64,000 nt of DNA from Pseudomonas sp. R28(2017). GTDB taxonomy: Bacteria; Pseudomonadota; Gammaproteobacteria; Pseudomonadales; Pseudomonadaceae. Shown here one piece after another: positions 16,780-25,578 of this stretch (its first letter is position 1; each line of letters begins with the position of its first letter). The DNA is taken from positions 1 to 64,000 of the forward strand of contig NZ_NEHW01000024.1 in NCBI RefSeq assembly GCF_002112505.1, written 5' to 3'. The notes beneath the pieces were generated by a model, which did not search any database, was not told the origin of the DNA, and saw only the letters and a program-made list of their open reading frames with translations. The translations under genes and the position numbers were made by a program.

Positions 16780-19380
16780 ATGCCCAGTCTTGCCCTGTGT
16801 ACATGGACCCGCACATCGCTTCTGGTCGGCCTGCTGGCATTGCCCGTGAGCAGTTGGGCAGCGGAGTGGGTCGTTCGTGTCGACGAACAGAACGGCTTGC
16901 CCACGCTGACCCGAGGGGGCGGCCCGGCCTTCGTACCCAGCTTCGACTTCTGGGGCGCCAACTGGGGCTGGACCGGGTTCTATCCAACCCTCAAGGTCGA
17001 AGGGCCCTACCGCTACACACTGACCGGCAGCAACAAGGACCTGGACTTCGACCTCAAGGCCGACATCCAGAAACCCCAGGCGCAAACCCTCACCTGGGAC
17101 TTCGACCTGCAGGCACACAGCCGGCAGAGTGGCGTGATGGGCGGCGGCATCGTCTGGCGCTTCGACCCCACGCTGATTGCCGGGGAAATGGGCGACCCGG
17201 TGCTGTTACCCGACAATCGCGGCTGGGCGTGGGGCAAGAACCCCCAAGGGCCGCATGTCGAAATGCGCTTCGAGCCGCCACTGGCCAAGGTCTATTTCGA
17301 GCGGGGCAACACCGACCAGATACGCACCTTCTTCTACACCGACCCGATCAAGCCTGGGCAACAGCAGATCAAGGCGCAGCTGAGCGTGACCGGGGATATC
17401 AGCATCGACCAGACCAGCACCGAACGCTTTGGCATGAGCGACCCGACGACATGGCCGGATGACCAGCTAGACTGGCGCACCGCTCCGGTCGACCTGTCGT
17501 TCCTAAACGCCGCGGAAAAGCCGGCCGGCAAGCGCGGTTTCGTCAAGGCCGATGGCGAGCAGCTGGTATTCGCCGACGGCACACCGGTGCGTTTCTGGGG
17601 GACCAACCTGTCGGCCTATTCGCTGTTCCGTACGCCCGACGAGGAAATCACAGCACAGGCCAAGCGCCTGTCGGCCCTGGGCTTCAACCTCGTGCGTCTG
17701 CACCACCACGACTCCCCTTGGGTAACGCCCAACATTTTCGGTGACCTGCAGAAGATCAAGGACACCCAAACGCTCAGCGCCGAGTCGCTGAAGAAGATCG
17801 ACCTGTGGATCAAGAGCCTCAAGGACGAAGGCATCTACGTGTGGCTCGACCTGCATGTGTCGCGGCCCGTCACGGCCGCCGACAACATCTACGGTTTCGA
17901 CGAGCTGCCCAAAGACCATGGTGTCGCCGGCCTCAAGGGCTACCTGTTCGTCAACGTCACCCTGCAGCAGGCGCTGAAGCGCTTTGCCGAGCAATACCTG
18001 ACCCACGTGAACAGTTACACCGGGCTCGCCTACAAGGACGACCCGGCGATTGCCGCCGTGCTGATCACCAACGAAAACGACGTCACCCACCACTTCGGCA
18101 ATGCACTGCTGCCCGACAAGGATGTGCCCAAACACAGCCGGCTCTACATGGACCAGGCCAAGGCCTTCGCCCAGCGCCACGACTTGCCGGCGGACAAGAC
18201 CTGGCGCGCCTGGGAACACGGCCCTTCGAAGCTGTTCCTCAACGACCTGGAGCAGCGTTTCTACACCGACATGATCAGCTACCTGCGCAAGCTCGGGGTC
18301 AAGGTGCCGATCGCCACCACCAGCACCTGGGGCCTCAATGGCCTGTCCTCGCTACCGGCCCTGACCACCGGCGACGTGGTCGACGCCCACAGCTACGGCG
18401 GGCTCGGCCAGCTGGAGAAGAACCCGCTGAGCAGCGATGGCATGATCAACTGGCTGGGTGCGGCCCAGGTGCTGGGCAAGCCGATGACCGTCACCGAGTG
18501 GAACGCCGAGCCCTTTCCCCTGCCCGACCGCCACTCGCTGCCGCTGTACGTGGCCGGCACTGGCAGCCACCAGGGTTGGGACGCGATCATGCAATACGCC
18601 TACAGCCAGCAGGCATTCTTCGAACCGTGGCGCCGGGCCGACAACTGGAATGCCTACAATGACCCGGGGCTGATCGCTACCCTCCCCGCGGCCGCCCTGC
18701 TCTACCGGCGCCAGGACGTGCACCAGGCCACGACCCGCTACGTGTTCGCCCCTACCGCAGCGACCCTGTTCAACCAGGAGATCTCACCGGCCAATTCGGT
18801 GATGCTGCGCACCGCCATGGAGAAAGGCCGGTTGCAGATCGCCATGCCACAAACCCCAGAGCTGCCGTGGCTGCAGGCCGGCGTGATACCCGCCGACGCA
18901 CAGGTGCTGAACGACCCTGGGCAGTCGCTGATCGATGCCAACGCCAGCGAAGCGGTAACCGACACGGGCGAGCTGCGGCACAACTGGCAGCAGGGCCTCT
19001 ACACCATCAACACGGCCATGACGCAGGCGGCGACCGGATGGCTGGGCGGCCAGTCGCTCAGCGTGGGTGACATTCAGGTTCAGCTGAAAACCGGCTATGC
19101 CAGCGTCGTGGTGCAGAGCCTGGACGCCAAGCCGCTCAACCAGTCGCGCAGCCTGCTGATTTCGCTGGGCAGCCGCGCAGTACCCAGGCCCGACGACGTA
19201 ACGCCGTTCCATGTCGAACCCCTGCAAGGCAGCCTGAGCATCAAGGCGCCGGCAGGCCTGAAGCTCTACAGCCGCAGCGCCGATGGCAAAGAAAACACCC
19301 TGCCTGCGAGCTACAAAAATGGGCGTTACCTGATCACCTTCGACGGCCAGCACATGGCCAATTGGCTGTTCTTGAAATAG
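16780..19380 (+). CDS. Exported GH5-like glycoside hydrolase
   Basis: Protein of 866 aa with a signal peptide (cleavage near SSWA-A, about residue 27), an N-terminal beta-sandwich-like part, and a clan GH-A TIM barrel from about residue 250 to 640: RFWGTNLSAYSLF, FNLVRLHHHD, YVWLDLHVS, the acid/base candidate in VLITNENDV and the nucleophile candidate in MTVTEWNAEPF. A beta-rich C-terminal domain follows. Such hydrolases in Wzy loci trim polymer, release chains from the envelope or clear misplaced polymer in the periplasm. Substrate unknown. GAGG overlapping the polymerase stop serves as its ribosome site. Confidence 0.85.
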   Translation: MPSLALCTWTRTSLLVGLLALPVSSWAAEWVVRVDEQNGLPTLTRGGGPAFVPSFDFWGANWGWTGFYPTLKVEGPYRYTLTGSNKDLDFDLKADIQKPQAQTLTWDFDLQAHSRQSGVMGGGIVWRFDPTLIAGEMGDPVLLPDNRGWAWGKNPQGPHVEMRFEPPLAKVYFERGNTDQIRTFFYTDPIKPGQQQIKAQLSVTGDISIDQTSTERFGMSDPTTWPDDQLDWRTAPVDLSFLNAAEKPAGKRGFVKADGEQLVFADGTPVRFWGTNLSAYSLFRTPDEEITAQAKRLSALGFNLVRLHHHDSPWVTPNIFGDLQKIKDTQTLSAESLKKIDLWIKSLKDEGIYVWLDLHVSRPVTAADNIYGFDELPKDHGVAGLKGYLFVNVTLQQALKRFAEQYLTHVNSYTGLAYKDDPAIAAVLITNENDVTHHFGNALLPDKDVPKHSRLYMDQAKAFAQRHDLPADKTWRAWEHGPSKLFLNDLEQRFYTDMISYLRKLGVKVPIATTSTWGLNGLSSLPALTTGDVVDAHSYGGLGQLEKNPLSSDGMINWLGAAQVLGKPMTVTEWNAEPFPLPDRHSLPLYVAGTGSHQGWDAIMQYAYSQQAFFEPWRRADNWNAYNDPGLIATLPAAALLYRRQDVHQATTRYVFAPTAATLFNQEISPANSVMLRTAMEKGRLQIAMPQTPELPWLQAGVIPADAQVLNDPGQSLIDANASEAVTDTGELRHNWQQGLYTINTAMTQAATGWLGGQSLSVGDIQVQLKTGYASVVVQSLDAKPLNQSRSLLISLGSRAVPRPDDVTPFHVEPLQGSLSIKAPAGLKLYSRSADGKENTLPASYKNGRYLITFDGQHMANWLFLK

Positions 19381-19455
19381 GGCATATCGCCATCTACAGT
19401 CATTGAAGCCCTGTATTCCAGGCATTCGACGCTGCGTCTGTTCCAGGAGGATTGG

Positions 19456-20418
19456 ATGAAGTACTTGGTTGTCGGTGGTGCAGGTTATATCGGCTCACAC
19501 ATGGTCAAGCACCTGCTGCGTGCCGGCCATGAGGTGGTGGTGGCGGACCTTGAGGCGCCGGCACCCGGCATCGAATGGGTATGCCTGGACATCGCCGACG
19601 GCCACGCGCTGGATGCCCTGTTCAGCGACTATCACTTCGATGCGGTGTTCCATTTCGCCTCGTTCATCCAGGTCGGCGAGTCGGTGGCCGACCCCGACAA
19701 GTATTACCTGAACAACGTCTGCGCGACCCTGAGCCTGCTCGAGGCGATGGTACGGGCAGGCATCAAGCGGCTGATCTTCTCCTCCAGTGCCGCCGTATAC
19801 GGCGACCCTCAGTATGTTCCCATCGACGAGCAGCATCCCAAGGTGCCGATCAACCCTTACGGGCGCACCAAGTGGATGGTGGAACAGATGCTCGAAGACT
19901 TCGACCGGGCGTATGGATTGCGTTCGGTGAGCTTGCGTTACTTCAACGCGGCCGGTGCTGACCCGGAGGGCGAGCTGGGTGAATGCCATGAGCCCGAAAC
20001 CCACCTGATCCCGCTGATCCTGCAGGCGGCCTCTGAGAGGCGCGAGACCGTGACGGTGTTCGGCCATGACTACGACACTCCGGATGGCACCTGCATGCGT
20101 GACTATATCCACGTCGCCGACCTGGCTTCGGCGCACGCGCTGGCCGTGGATTACCTGCTGGCCGGGGGGGCGACCACTGCATTCAACCTGGGCAACGGAT
20201 TAGGGTTTTCGGTGCAGGAAGTGATCGAGACTGCACGGGCGGTTACCGGGCGGCAGATCACTGTCATTAAAGCGCCACGTCGGGCTGGCGACCCACCCCG
20301 GCTGGTGGCGGATGCTGAAAAAGCCAGGTCAGTGCTGGGCTGGCAGCCGGCGCTCACCGCACTGGATCAGATCGTGCGCCATGCGTGGGAGTGGGAGTTG
20401 AAGTATCCCTGGAAGTAA
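19456..20418 (+). CDS. galE: UDP-glucose 4-epimerase
   Basis: Short-chain dehydrogenase-type NDP-sugar epimerase of 320 aa: NAD motif GGAGYIG at residues 7-13, SSSAAVYGDP, catalytic Y-x-x-x-K in NPYGRTKWM, RYFNAAGADPEG and GHDYDTPDGTCMRDYIHV, which is the GalE signature. It interconverts UDP-glucose and UDP-galactose (or the N-acetyl forms), supplying donors to the EPS glycosyltransferases. A strong AGGAGG lies 5 bp before the ATG, 75 bp after the hydrolase gene. Confidence 0.93.
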   Translation: MKYLVVGGAGYIGSHMVKHLLRAGHEVVVADLEAPAPGIEWVCLDIADGHALDALFSDYHFDAVFHFASFIQVGESVADPDKYYLNNVCATLSLLEAMVRAGIKRLIFSSSAAVYGDPQYVPIDEQHPKVPINPYGRTKWMVEQMLEDFDRAYGLRSVSLRYFNAAGADPEGELGECHEPETHLIPLILQAASERRETVTVFGHDYDTPDGTCMRDYIHVADLASAHALAVDYLLAGGATTAFNLGNGLGFSVQEVIETARAVTGRQITVIKAPRRAGDPPRLVADAEKARSVLGWQPALTALDQIVRHAWEWELKYPWK

Positions 20419-20464
20419 TTTTACTGTTAAGGAAAGAAACTTTCGCCCACCCCCGGAAACCTGC

Positions 20465-20776
20465 ATGAACCTCGATGCACTAAAACTTGCGGCCATCAAG
20501 CTACGCAGCCTGCTGGAGCAGCATGAGTACGATGAACCGGCTGCAGCCTTATTGCTCCAGGCCTTGAGCGGGCTGATCGAGCAAGCAGCCAATCATCAGA
20601 TCACGTCACCCATGGAACCTCGAGACATCCCTGGCCATCGGTACTTTACCGAAACGCCTTTGGGCGGCTATCACGAGCTGGAGCATGCATTCGCCACTTT
20701 TTACATAGAGCTCATCGATGGCCGAAGCTCGAAAGCCTTCCAGAAATTAGAGGCGAAAATGAACGCGTCGAAGTAG
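20465..20776 (+). CDS. Small conserved-looking protein of unknown function
   Basis: Protein of 103 aa, soluble, rich in helix formers (LKLAAIKLRSLLEQHEYDEPAA) with a more polar C-terminal half. No family recognised. It lies 46 bp after galE on the same strand and is convergent with the CpsD-like gene. Amino-acid composition and its place at the end of the block suggest it is real, though the ribosome site (GGAAA about 6 nt upstream) is weak. Confidence 0.6.
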   Translation: MNLDALKLAAIKLRSLLEQHEYDEPAAALLLQALSGLIEQAANHQITSPMEPRDIPGHRYFTETPLGGYHELEHAFATFYIELIDGRSSKAFQKLEAKMNASK

Positions 20777-20791
20777 CGGCAACTTCGACGC
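20765..20791. terminator. 10-bp inverted repeat between convergent genes
   Basis: GCGTCGAAGT (20765-20774) and ACTTCGACGC (20782-20791) form a perfect stem with a 7-nt loop, straddling the stop codon of the small gene. It sits between convergent transcripts and could work in both directions. There is no clear T-run, so intrinsic termination is uncertain. Confidence 0.45.
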
Positions 20792-20842
20792 GGGCTGCAG
20801 GCGCGCATAACGCTGACAAGCCTTTCGGCTCAGGCGAGGTCG

Positions 20843-21649
20843 TCAGTAATACGTCCGCGGTTGCTCATCCGCCTTGTTCAACACCGCCCCTACCAAATTC
20901 GAAGACGCCAGGTGATACAGGCAATCCTCGATATCCTTCTTGCTGTTCATGCCATTGGCCACCACCAGCAGCACGCAGTCGAACTTCGGCAGCACGGTGA
21001 TCGCGTCATCCGAACTGAGCAGTGGCGGCAGGTCGAATATGCAGATCCGCGAGTCATAGCGGTCGCGCAGCTCACCAATCAGGGTGTTCACCTTGGGCGA
21101 TGACAGTACCTCGGTGGACATCGGTACCGGCTCGCGCGTCGGCAGCACGACAAAGCGTGGCAGTGTCGGGTTGACCAGCGCCTCTTCGAGCCAGGCCTTG
21201 CCGTTGAGCACATCGTTCAGTGCCTTCTCCATCGGCAAGCCGAGGGTGCGGCCGACCCGCGGGCGGCGCAGGTCGAAGTCCACCAGCAAGGCGGTCTTGT
21301 TGGTGTGGTGGGCGATGCTCATGGCCAGGTTGACGGCCAGCACCGTCTTGCCCGCTTCGGGCGTTGGCGAGGTGATCGCCAGCGTGCGCCAGCCATTGTC
21401 CTCCATGGCCTGCAGCACCTGGGTGCGCAACAGGTCGATCGCCCCGCTCATGTTCGAGTTCTTGTTGAAGGAAACGATCCGGTTACGCTCCAGGTGTTCC
21501 GCACTCAGCGGCACCACCTTGGTCTGTACGTAATCGAATTGCCCAAGTTCCCCGGGCTTTTCCATCACCGAAGGAACCTGCGCCGTTTCGGACGTGGCAG
21601 GCGAAACCTGGTGAATGTTCTTACCAATAGCCGGCGTAACTCTGTCCAT
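20843..21649 (-). CDS. CpsD/CapB-like exopolysaccharide ATPase (BY-kinase type)
   Basis: Cytoplasmic P-loop protein of 268 aa: Walker A at 93-102 (SPTPEAGKT), Walker A' at 121-130 (LLVDFDLRRP), and a Walker B-like IFDLPPLL region near 200. It is the separate ATPase partner of the adjacent Wzz-like membrane protein, as in split Wzc systems, and should control polymerisation and export. The C-terminus ends in TYY rather than a long tyrosine cluster, so autokinase activity may be reduced or absent. It starts 11 bp after the Wzz-like gene. Confidence 0.87.
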   Translation of the reverse strand: MDRVTPAIGKNIHQVSPATSETAQVPSVMEKPGELGQFDYVQTKVVPLSAEHLERNRIVSFNKNSNMSGAIDLLRTQVLQAMEDNGWRTLAITSPTPEAGKTVLAVNLAMSIAHHTNKTALLVDFDLRRPRVGRTLGLPMEKALNDVLNGKAWLEEALVNPTLPRFVVLPTREPVPMSTEVLSSPKVNTLIGELRDRYDSRICIFDLPPLLSSDDAITVLPKFDCVLLVVANGMNSKKDIEDCLYHLASSNLVGAVLNKADEQPRTYY

Positions 21650-21660
21650 CGCTGCGCTCC

Positions 21661-23226
21661 CTATTCAAACCGAGCCATAGCTTTGAAAAGCAGGAGGTCC
21701 AAAGGCATGTAGAACATGTGGACGACCACCAACAGGATAGCTACCAGCAGCAAACCGGCACCGATCATCATCGAAAGCAGCTTTTTGCGCCTGGCCTTTT
21801 CCGCGTTGGTCGAGATGTACGGCACGGCTACCAGCACACGCCGACCCAACACGCTTTCCAGGGCACCGACACCGCGCACGCGCTGATTGAGCATCTCCAG
21901 CAACATCACCAGGCCACCGCCAGCGGCCGGGGCCAGGACCAGGCCGAGGGCGACGATTTTCTTGCGGTTGGGCTTGACCGGTTTTTCCGGCATCAGCGGC
22001 GGCTCCAGCAATACGAAGCGCTCGGCCTTGTTTTCCTGCTCGAGGCTTTCGGTGATCTTCGCGCCCATTTCCTTGTTGCGGATTTCTTCGTACTTCTTGC
22101 GCGCGTTGTCATGATCGCGCATCAGCGTCACCAGGCCGCGTTCGACTTGCGGCGCTTCGAGGATATCGGCCTCATAACCTTCCATCTTGGTGGTCAGCTG
22201 GCGCTTCTGCTCGGCCAGCGATGCGATGCGCGACTGCGCGGCAGCCATCTTGGTGCGCACCCTGGCGGCATCCAGGTTCATGCCCCCGGCGGCGGCGATG
22301 CCCTGGTCGCCGGAAGCCTTGAGCACGTCGATCTTGCGCTTGATCGCCACCACATCCGGGTGCGCTTCGGTGTACTTGGTCAACAGCCGCGCATACTCCG
22401 CCTTAAGGCCCGGCAGGTCTTGCGGATCAGGGGCCACGGCCTTGCCGTTGGCGGCCTGGGTCGTAGCGCCGGAGTTGGCGGCTGCCAGCTCCAGTTCCAG
22501 ATAGCGCAGTTCTTCCTGGGCCGACTTGTAGTCGCGGTCCACCTCGCGGAACTCCAGCTCCGAGCGCGACAACATGCTCATGCGCAGCTGCTGGTTCTCG
22601 GGCAAGGCATTGGAATGGGTCTGCTTGAAGTCGGCCAGCTGGTTTTCCAGGTCGGCCAGCTCGGCGCCGAGCTTGTTGGCTTCCTGGGTGAGGAATTCGG
22701 TGGTTTCGGTGGCGCGCTCGGTGCGCTGCTTCATGTTCTCGTTGAGGAACAGCGACACCAGCTCGTCAGCCACTTCCTTGGCCACGTCCGCGCGTTTGTC
22801 TTCGTAGGAAACGGTGAAGGCCACGGTGGCCTCACCGCGCCCCTTGACGTAAGTGCTGAGTGTGGCCACCACGATCGCACTGCGCATCTGCTCGATCTTG
22901 TCGGTTTCGCTGAAGCGGCTGCCGCGGTCGGCGAACAGGCCGTACTTGTCAATGATCCGCAGCAGGTTCTCGCGGGTCATCACCCGCTGGCGGATAACCT
23001 CGATGCGCTCGTCGGCAAAGCTGTTGTTGCCGGCCGAGACCAGGTCCGGGGAGATCTGCTGCGACTCCACCAGAATGGTCCCGGTCGACTGATAGATCGG
23101 CGGCACGCTGATTGCCACGCCGACGGTCGCCGCCAGCACGACCACTATGACGATCCCCAGCAGCAAGGCACGGTCCTTGATGATGGCGATGTAATCTTTG
23201 ATGGAAAGCTCGTACTCAGATTTCAT
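21661..23226 (-). CDS. Wzz/GumC-like polysaccharide co-polymerase
   Basis: Inner-membrane protein of 521 aa with helices near residues 24-45 and 485-505 flanking a long periplasmic region rich in coiled coil (LTQEANKLGAELADLENQLADF and neighbours), the layout of PCP-2 chain-length regulators. It lacks a fused kinase domain; the ATPase is the next gene. PSMPEKPVKPNRKK-like proline-rich sequence (PPLMPEKPVKPNRKK) precedes the last helix, a Wzz hallmark. The ATG at 23226 gives MKSEYELSIKDYIAIIKDR and has GGTGG 6 nt upstream; TTG 23238 is less likely. Confidence 0.9.
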   Translation of the reverse strand: MKSEYELSIKDYIAIIKDRALLLGIVIVVVLAATVGVAISVPPIYQSTGTILVESQQISPDLVSAGNNSFADERIEVIRQRVMTRENLLRIIDKYGLFADRGSRFSETDKIEQMRSAIVVATLSTYVKGRGEATVAFTVSYEDKRADVAKEVADELVSLFLNENMKQRTERATETTEFLTQEANKLGAELADLENQLADFKQTHSNALPENQQLRMSMLSRSELEFREVDRDYKSAQEELRYLELELAAANSGATTQAANGKAVAPDPQDLPGLKAEYARLLTKYTEAHPDVVAIKRKIDVLKASGDQGIAAAGGMNLDAARVRTKMAAAQSRIASLAEQKRQLTTKMEGYEADILEAPQVERGLVTLMRDHDNARKKYEEIRNKEMGAKITESLEQENKAERFVLLEPPLMPEKPVKPNRKKIVALGLVLAPAAGGGLVMLLEMLNQRVRGVGALESVLGRRVLVAVPYISTNAEKARRKKLLSMMIGAGLLLVAILLVVVHMFYMPLDLLLFKAMARFE

Positions 23227-23246
23227 AGTGGCCACCAATCCGATAA

Positions 23247-24365
23247 TCAGATGTCGGGGTATCTATACGTCAGCGTCAAGCCAGCGATGGTAGCGTCGGC
23301 ATCGGGCAGGCCATCCTGTTGGCGCTGCTTGTACAGCAACGAAAGACGCAAGTCCCAGGCCGGCGAAAACGCCCGGCTGGCCCACACGCTGTAAGTCTGC
23401 AGGGTGTTGGGGTTCTGCCCTTTGCTGTCCTGCCACCAGGCATCTGCACCCACCCGGGTGGTTTCAGTGAGCAGGTAGCTCCAGCTGCCACGCACCATGT
23501 CCATCTCGGCGGCGCCGCCCTGGGCGTTGGACATCGTGGTGCGGTCGGCACTGAAGCTGGCCTCGGTGCGCGAACCGCGGTAGGTCAGCGATGCGCCGCC
23601 TTCACCACGGCGCTGGGTACCGGAACCGTCGGTCTGGTTGACACCGACATGCATGGCGCCGACCAGGCTGTCGGAGAACTGATACTTGACGCCAATGCTC
23701 GGGACATAGCTGTTGGTGGCGACTGCCGCAGTGGTGTCATCGGGCTCGTAACGCCGGGCTTCGAAACCGGTGATGATGTCGGTGCGCTCGCTCCAGGCGT
23801 AGGTCCAGGTGAAATCGTTGGCGTACTCGTCGTAACCGGTCAGCGTGCTGATGTCGTAACTGGCATGGGAATAGCGAAGTTCGTTGGCCAGGGTGCTGCG
23901 CTCGGTCACCGCACTGCTCCAGTTGCCCGTGAGCCGGGACATCTTCTGGGTGCCGTCGGTGGTGGTCACCACACCGGTGTCCTGCACCGCGCCGGAAAGC
24001 GTCGAGCTCTCATCGTATTGCGCCAGCAGGCCAAAGCCCCCGCTTTCGGTTTCGCGCTGCCAGCCCAGGCTGAGGTTGGGGTCTTCACGGTCATCCATCA
24101 CCGAGCGGTCGGATGAGCGCAGCACATGCATGCCCACGCCCATGCGCAACTGGTCGCGATCGAACTGACCTACCAGGGTGTAATCAGGTGCAATGATGGT
24201 ACGCGTCACACCTTTCTCCTTGGACTTCAGGAGCAATGGGTTGCTGTCGTACTCGACAGTCGTTGGAACTTCGACTGAAGACTGCCAGCTGGCGGCATCA
24301 ACCATCCCGGAGAACGGCATCATCATGATTGCCGTTACAACACTCGTCGTTTTATTGATAGGCAC
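23247..24365 (-). CDS. Outer-membrane beta-barrel of the EPS locus
   Basis: Exported protein of 372 aa; signal peptide about 1-25 (cleavage after VDA-A). The mature chain alternates polar and hydrophobic residues in about 14-18 strands and ends in an aromatic-rich strand (GLTLTYRYPDI), as in outer-membrane porins beside Wzz/OPX genes. The start is a GTG at 24365, chosen because the first in-frame ATG would cut into the signal peptide; its ribosome site is weak. Located between the OPX gene (25 bp away) and the Wzz gene, it probably forms the outer-membrane pore for the polymer. Confidence 0.82.
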   Translation of the reverse strand: MPINKTTSVVTAIMMMPFSGMVDAASWQSSVEVPTTVEYDSNPLLLKSKEKGVTRTIIAPDYTLVGQFDRDQLRMGVGMHVLRSSDRSVMDDREDPNLSLGWQRETESGGFGLLAQYDESSTLSGAVQDTGVVTTTDGTQKMSRLTGNWSSAVTERSTLANELRYSHASYDISTLTGYDEYANDFTWTYAWSERTDIITGFEARRYEPDDTTAAVATNSYVPSIGVKYQFSDSLVGAMHVGVNQTDGSGTQRRGEGGASLTYRGSRTEASFSADRTTMSNAQGGAAEMDMVRGSWSYLLTETTRVGADAWWQDSKGQNPNTLQTYSVWASRAFSPAWDLRLSLLYKQRQQDGLPDADATIAGLTLTYRYPDI

Positions 24366-24390
24366 AAGTCGTTCTTAATTATTAGGAGAG

Positions 24391-24936
24391 TCAGGGTACG
24401 ACCAGCGTATCGCCAGCCTGAAGTTGGAAGTTGGTGGACATGTCACGCCCAGAAACCAGATCCTTGTAACGCACCGGCATGACCTTTTGGCCGCGAATGA
24501 CCTTGATGGCACTTTCGTCGGCGAATTTGTCCATTCCACCCGACATGCTCAGGGCCTGAAGCACCGCCGTAGGGCCTGCCATCGGTACCGGGCCGGGCTT
24601 GATCACTTTGCCTTGAACATACACCAGATTGCCAGCGGTGCTGGTGACCACCACGCTGACATTCGGCTGGGCCAGGTAAGGTTTCAGCGCGGTCTCGATC
24701 TTTTTCGCCACGGCGGTGGCTTCGAGGCCTGCGACATCCACCCGACCCGCCAGCGGGAAGGTGATGCTGCCATCGGGAAGGACCACGGTTTCCTGACGCA
24801 GGGTATCTTCCTGCCAGACCGAGATCATGACTTTGTCACCGGGGCTTAACAGGTAGGCAGAAGAGGAAGTGTCGGCGGCGGCGGTACCAGACCAGGCCAC
24901 CAGGGCGCAGAGCACGGACATCAGCAAACGTACCAT
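24391..24936 (-). CDS. Short polysaccharide export protein (OPX family, Wza-like)
   Basis: Periplasmic export protein of 181 aa: signal peptide to about residue 21 (AWSGTAAA), then the Poly_export domain (YLLSPGDKVMISVWQEDTL, LPDGSITFPLAGRVDVAGL) and one SLBB-type domain (VYVQGKVIKPGPVPM to LQAGDTLVVP). It has no lipobox cysteine and is half the length of E. coli Wza, lacking the region that forms the outer-membrane helix pore. Short OPX proteins of this class are thought to need a separate barrel, and one is encoded next. GGAGGG lies 7 nt before the ATG, inside a 12-bp palindrome (24937-24948). Confidence 0.88.
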   Translation of the reverse strand: MVRLLMSVLCALVAWSGTAAADTSSSAYLLSPGDKVMISVWQEDTLRQETVVLPDGSITFPLAGRVDVAGLEATAVAKKIETALKPYLAQPNVSVVVTSTAGNLVYVQGKVIKPGPVPMAGPTAVLQALSMSGGMDKFADESAIKVIRGQKVMPVRYKDLVSGRDMSTNFQLQAGDTLVVP

Positions 24937-25146
24937 GAGGGATCCCTCCGGCCAGTCGGCCCAGGTTAAGAGCACTGAATGAGTACAACGACGAACCTCT
25001 CGCTCCGCTTCGCAGCCTGCTGGCTGCGACGGCCTCACCCATCCTGGAGGCCCTCTACCGCGATGCCGCCCTGCCTGCCTTTGGTACCGCTGTTGCCACC
25101 GTGGGCACTGGCTACTGGAATATAGCAACAGCTGTAAAATTGACAA
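24937..25146 (-). promoter_or_regulatory. Strong sigma70-like promoter and structured leader of the EPS export genes
   Basis: On the minus strand TTGTCA (25146-25141), 16-nt spacer, TATATT (25124-25119) matches sigma70 consensus at ten of twelve positions. It predicts a leader of about 175 nt before the OPX gene. The leader contains perfect hairpins 25011-25017/25022-25028 and 25031-25036/25047-25052, several GGA triplets, and a palindrome over the ribosome site. No gene is seen between 24937 and 25224. Confidence 0.6.
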
Positions 25147-25224
25147 GCATCGGCCAACCCGAAAAACGCGAACGTCCACTCTTTTAGCGTCAACGCATTG
25201 GCATCGCGATAAAACCGCAACAAC

Positions 25225-25401
25225 TTAGATCTTCTTTCTGTTGGCCACCGCGATAAAACCGATCACCGCAGACGCAAACAACCACCCCGCCGTGGACAGT
25301 GGAACAATGGTGTTTTCAGTCAAGTAAGAGTCAGCCGCTCGCGCTGCACCAGTCAACAATACCAACAAGAAGAAAGACTTGATGAGCAGAGTCGAGCGCA
25401 T
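25225..25401 (-). CDS. VPLPA-CTERM-like micro-protein
   Basis: Protein of 58 aa. Residues 1-24 form a signal peptide (MRSTLLIKSFFLLVLLTGAA, cleavage near ARA-A). After an eight-residue linker, the rest (VPLSTAGWLFASAVIGFIAV then ANRKKI) has the tripartite plan of PEP/VPLPA-CTERM sorting tails: VPL motif, hydrophobic helix, basic end. Such tails are exosortase substrates and often go with EPS loci, but no exosortase is present in this window. AGGAGG lies 6 nt before the ATG. It lies upstream of the OPX gene in the same direction. Alternatively it is a small two-segment membrane peptide of the export machine. Confidence 0.78.
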   Translation of the reverse strand: MRSTLLIKSFFLLVLLTGAARAADSYLTENTIVPLSTAGWLFASAVIGFIAVANRKKI

Positions 25402-25466
25402 AGACGCCTCCTGCAAAGAGGAAAGTTGTTATTGATTTGGCGGAAGACTGGATCGCTGTTGATTTG

Positions 25467-25495
25467 AGCTTATGGGCACAATGACATTACGTCAA
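25467..25495 (-). promoter_or_regulatory. Possible promoter of the micro-protein gene
   Basis: TTGACG (25495-25490) on the minus strand is followed after 15 nt by CATAAG or after 17 nt by TAAGCT, both weak -10 matches. The -35 lies in a near-palindrome TGACGTAATGTCA. Transcription would start about 60 nt before the ATG at 25401. Confidence 0.3.
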
Positions 25496-25578
25496 TGATC
25501 CGACACCATAATAAATCTCAATGGACCACGGCCGCTCTCGTCAAAATGCCGTCAGCAGAATTTGCTGGGTTCGGCGCG

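Noticed and set aside
25035..25223. 62-codon frame between the OPX gene and the micro-protein
   Set aside because: Overlaps the predicted promoter and leader hairpins, has atypical composition and no ribosome site.
25483..25495. Possible FleQ box at TGACGTAATGTCA
   Set aside because: Half-sites are in the opposite orientation to the FleQ consensus (GTCA-N6-TGAC), so I did not call it.
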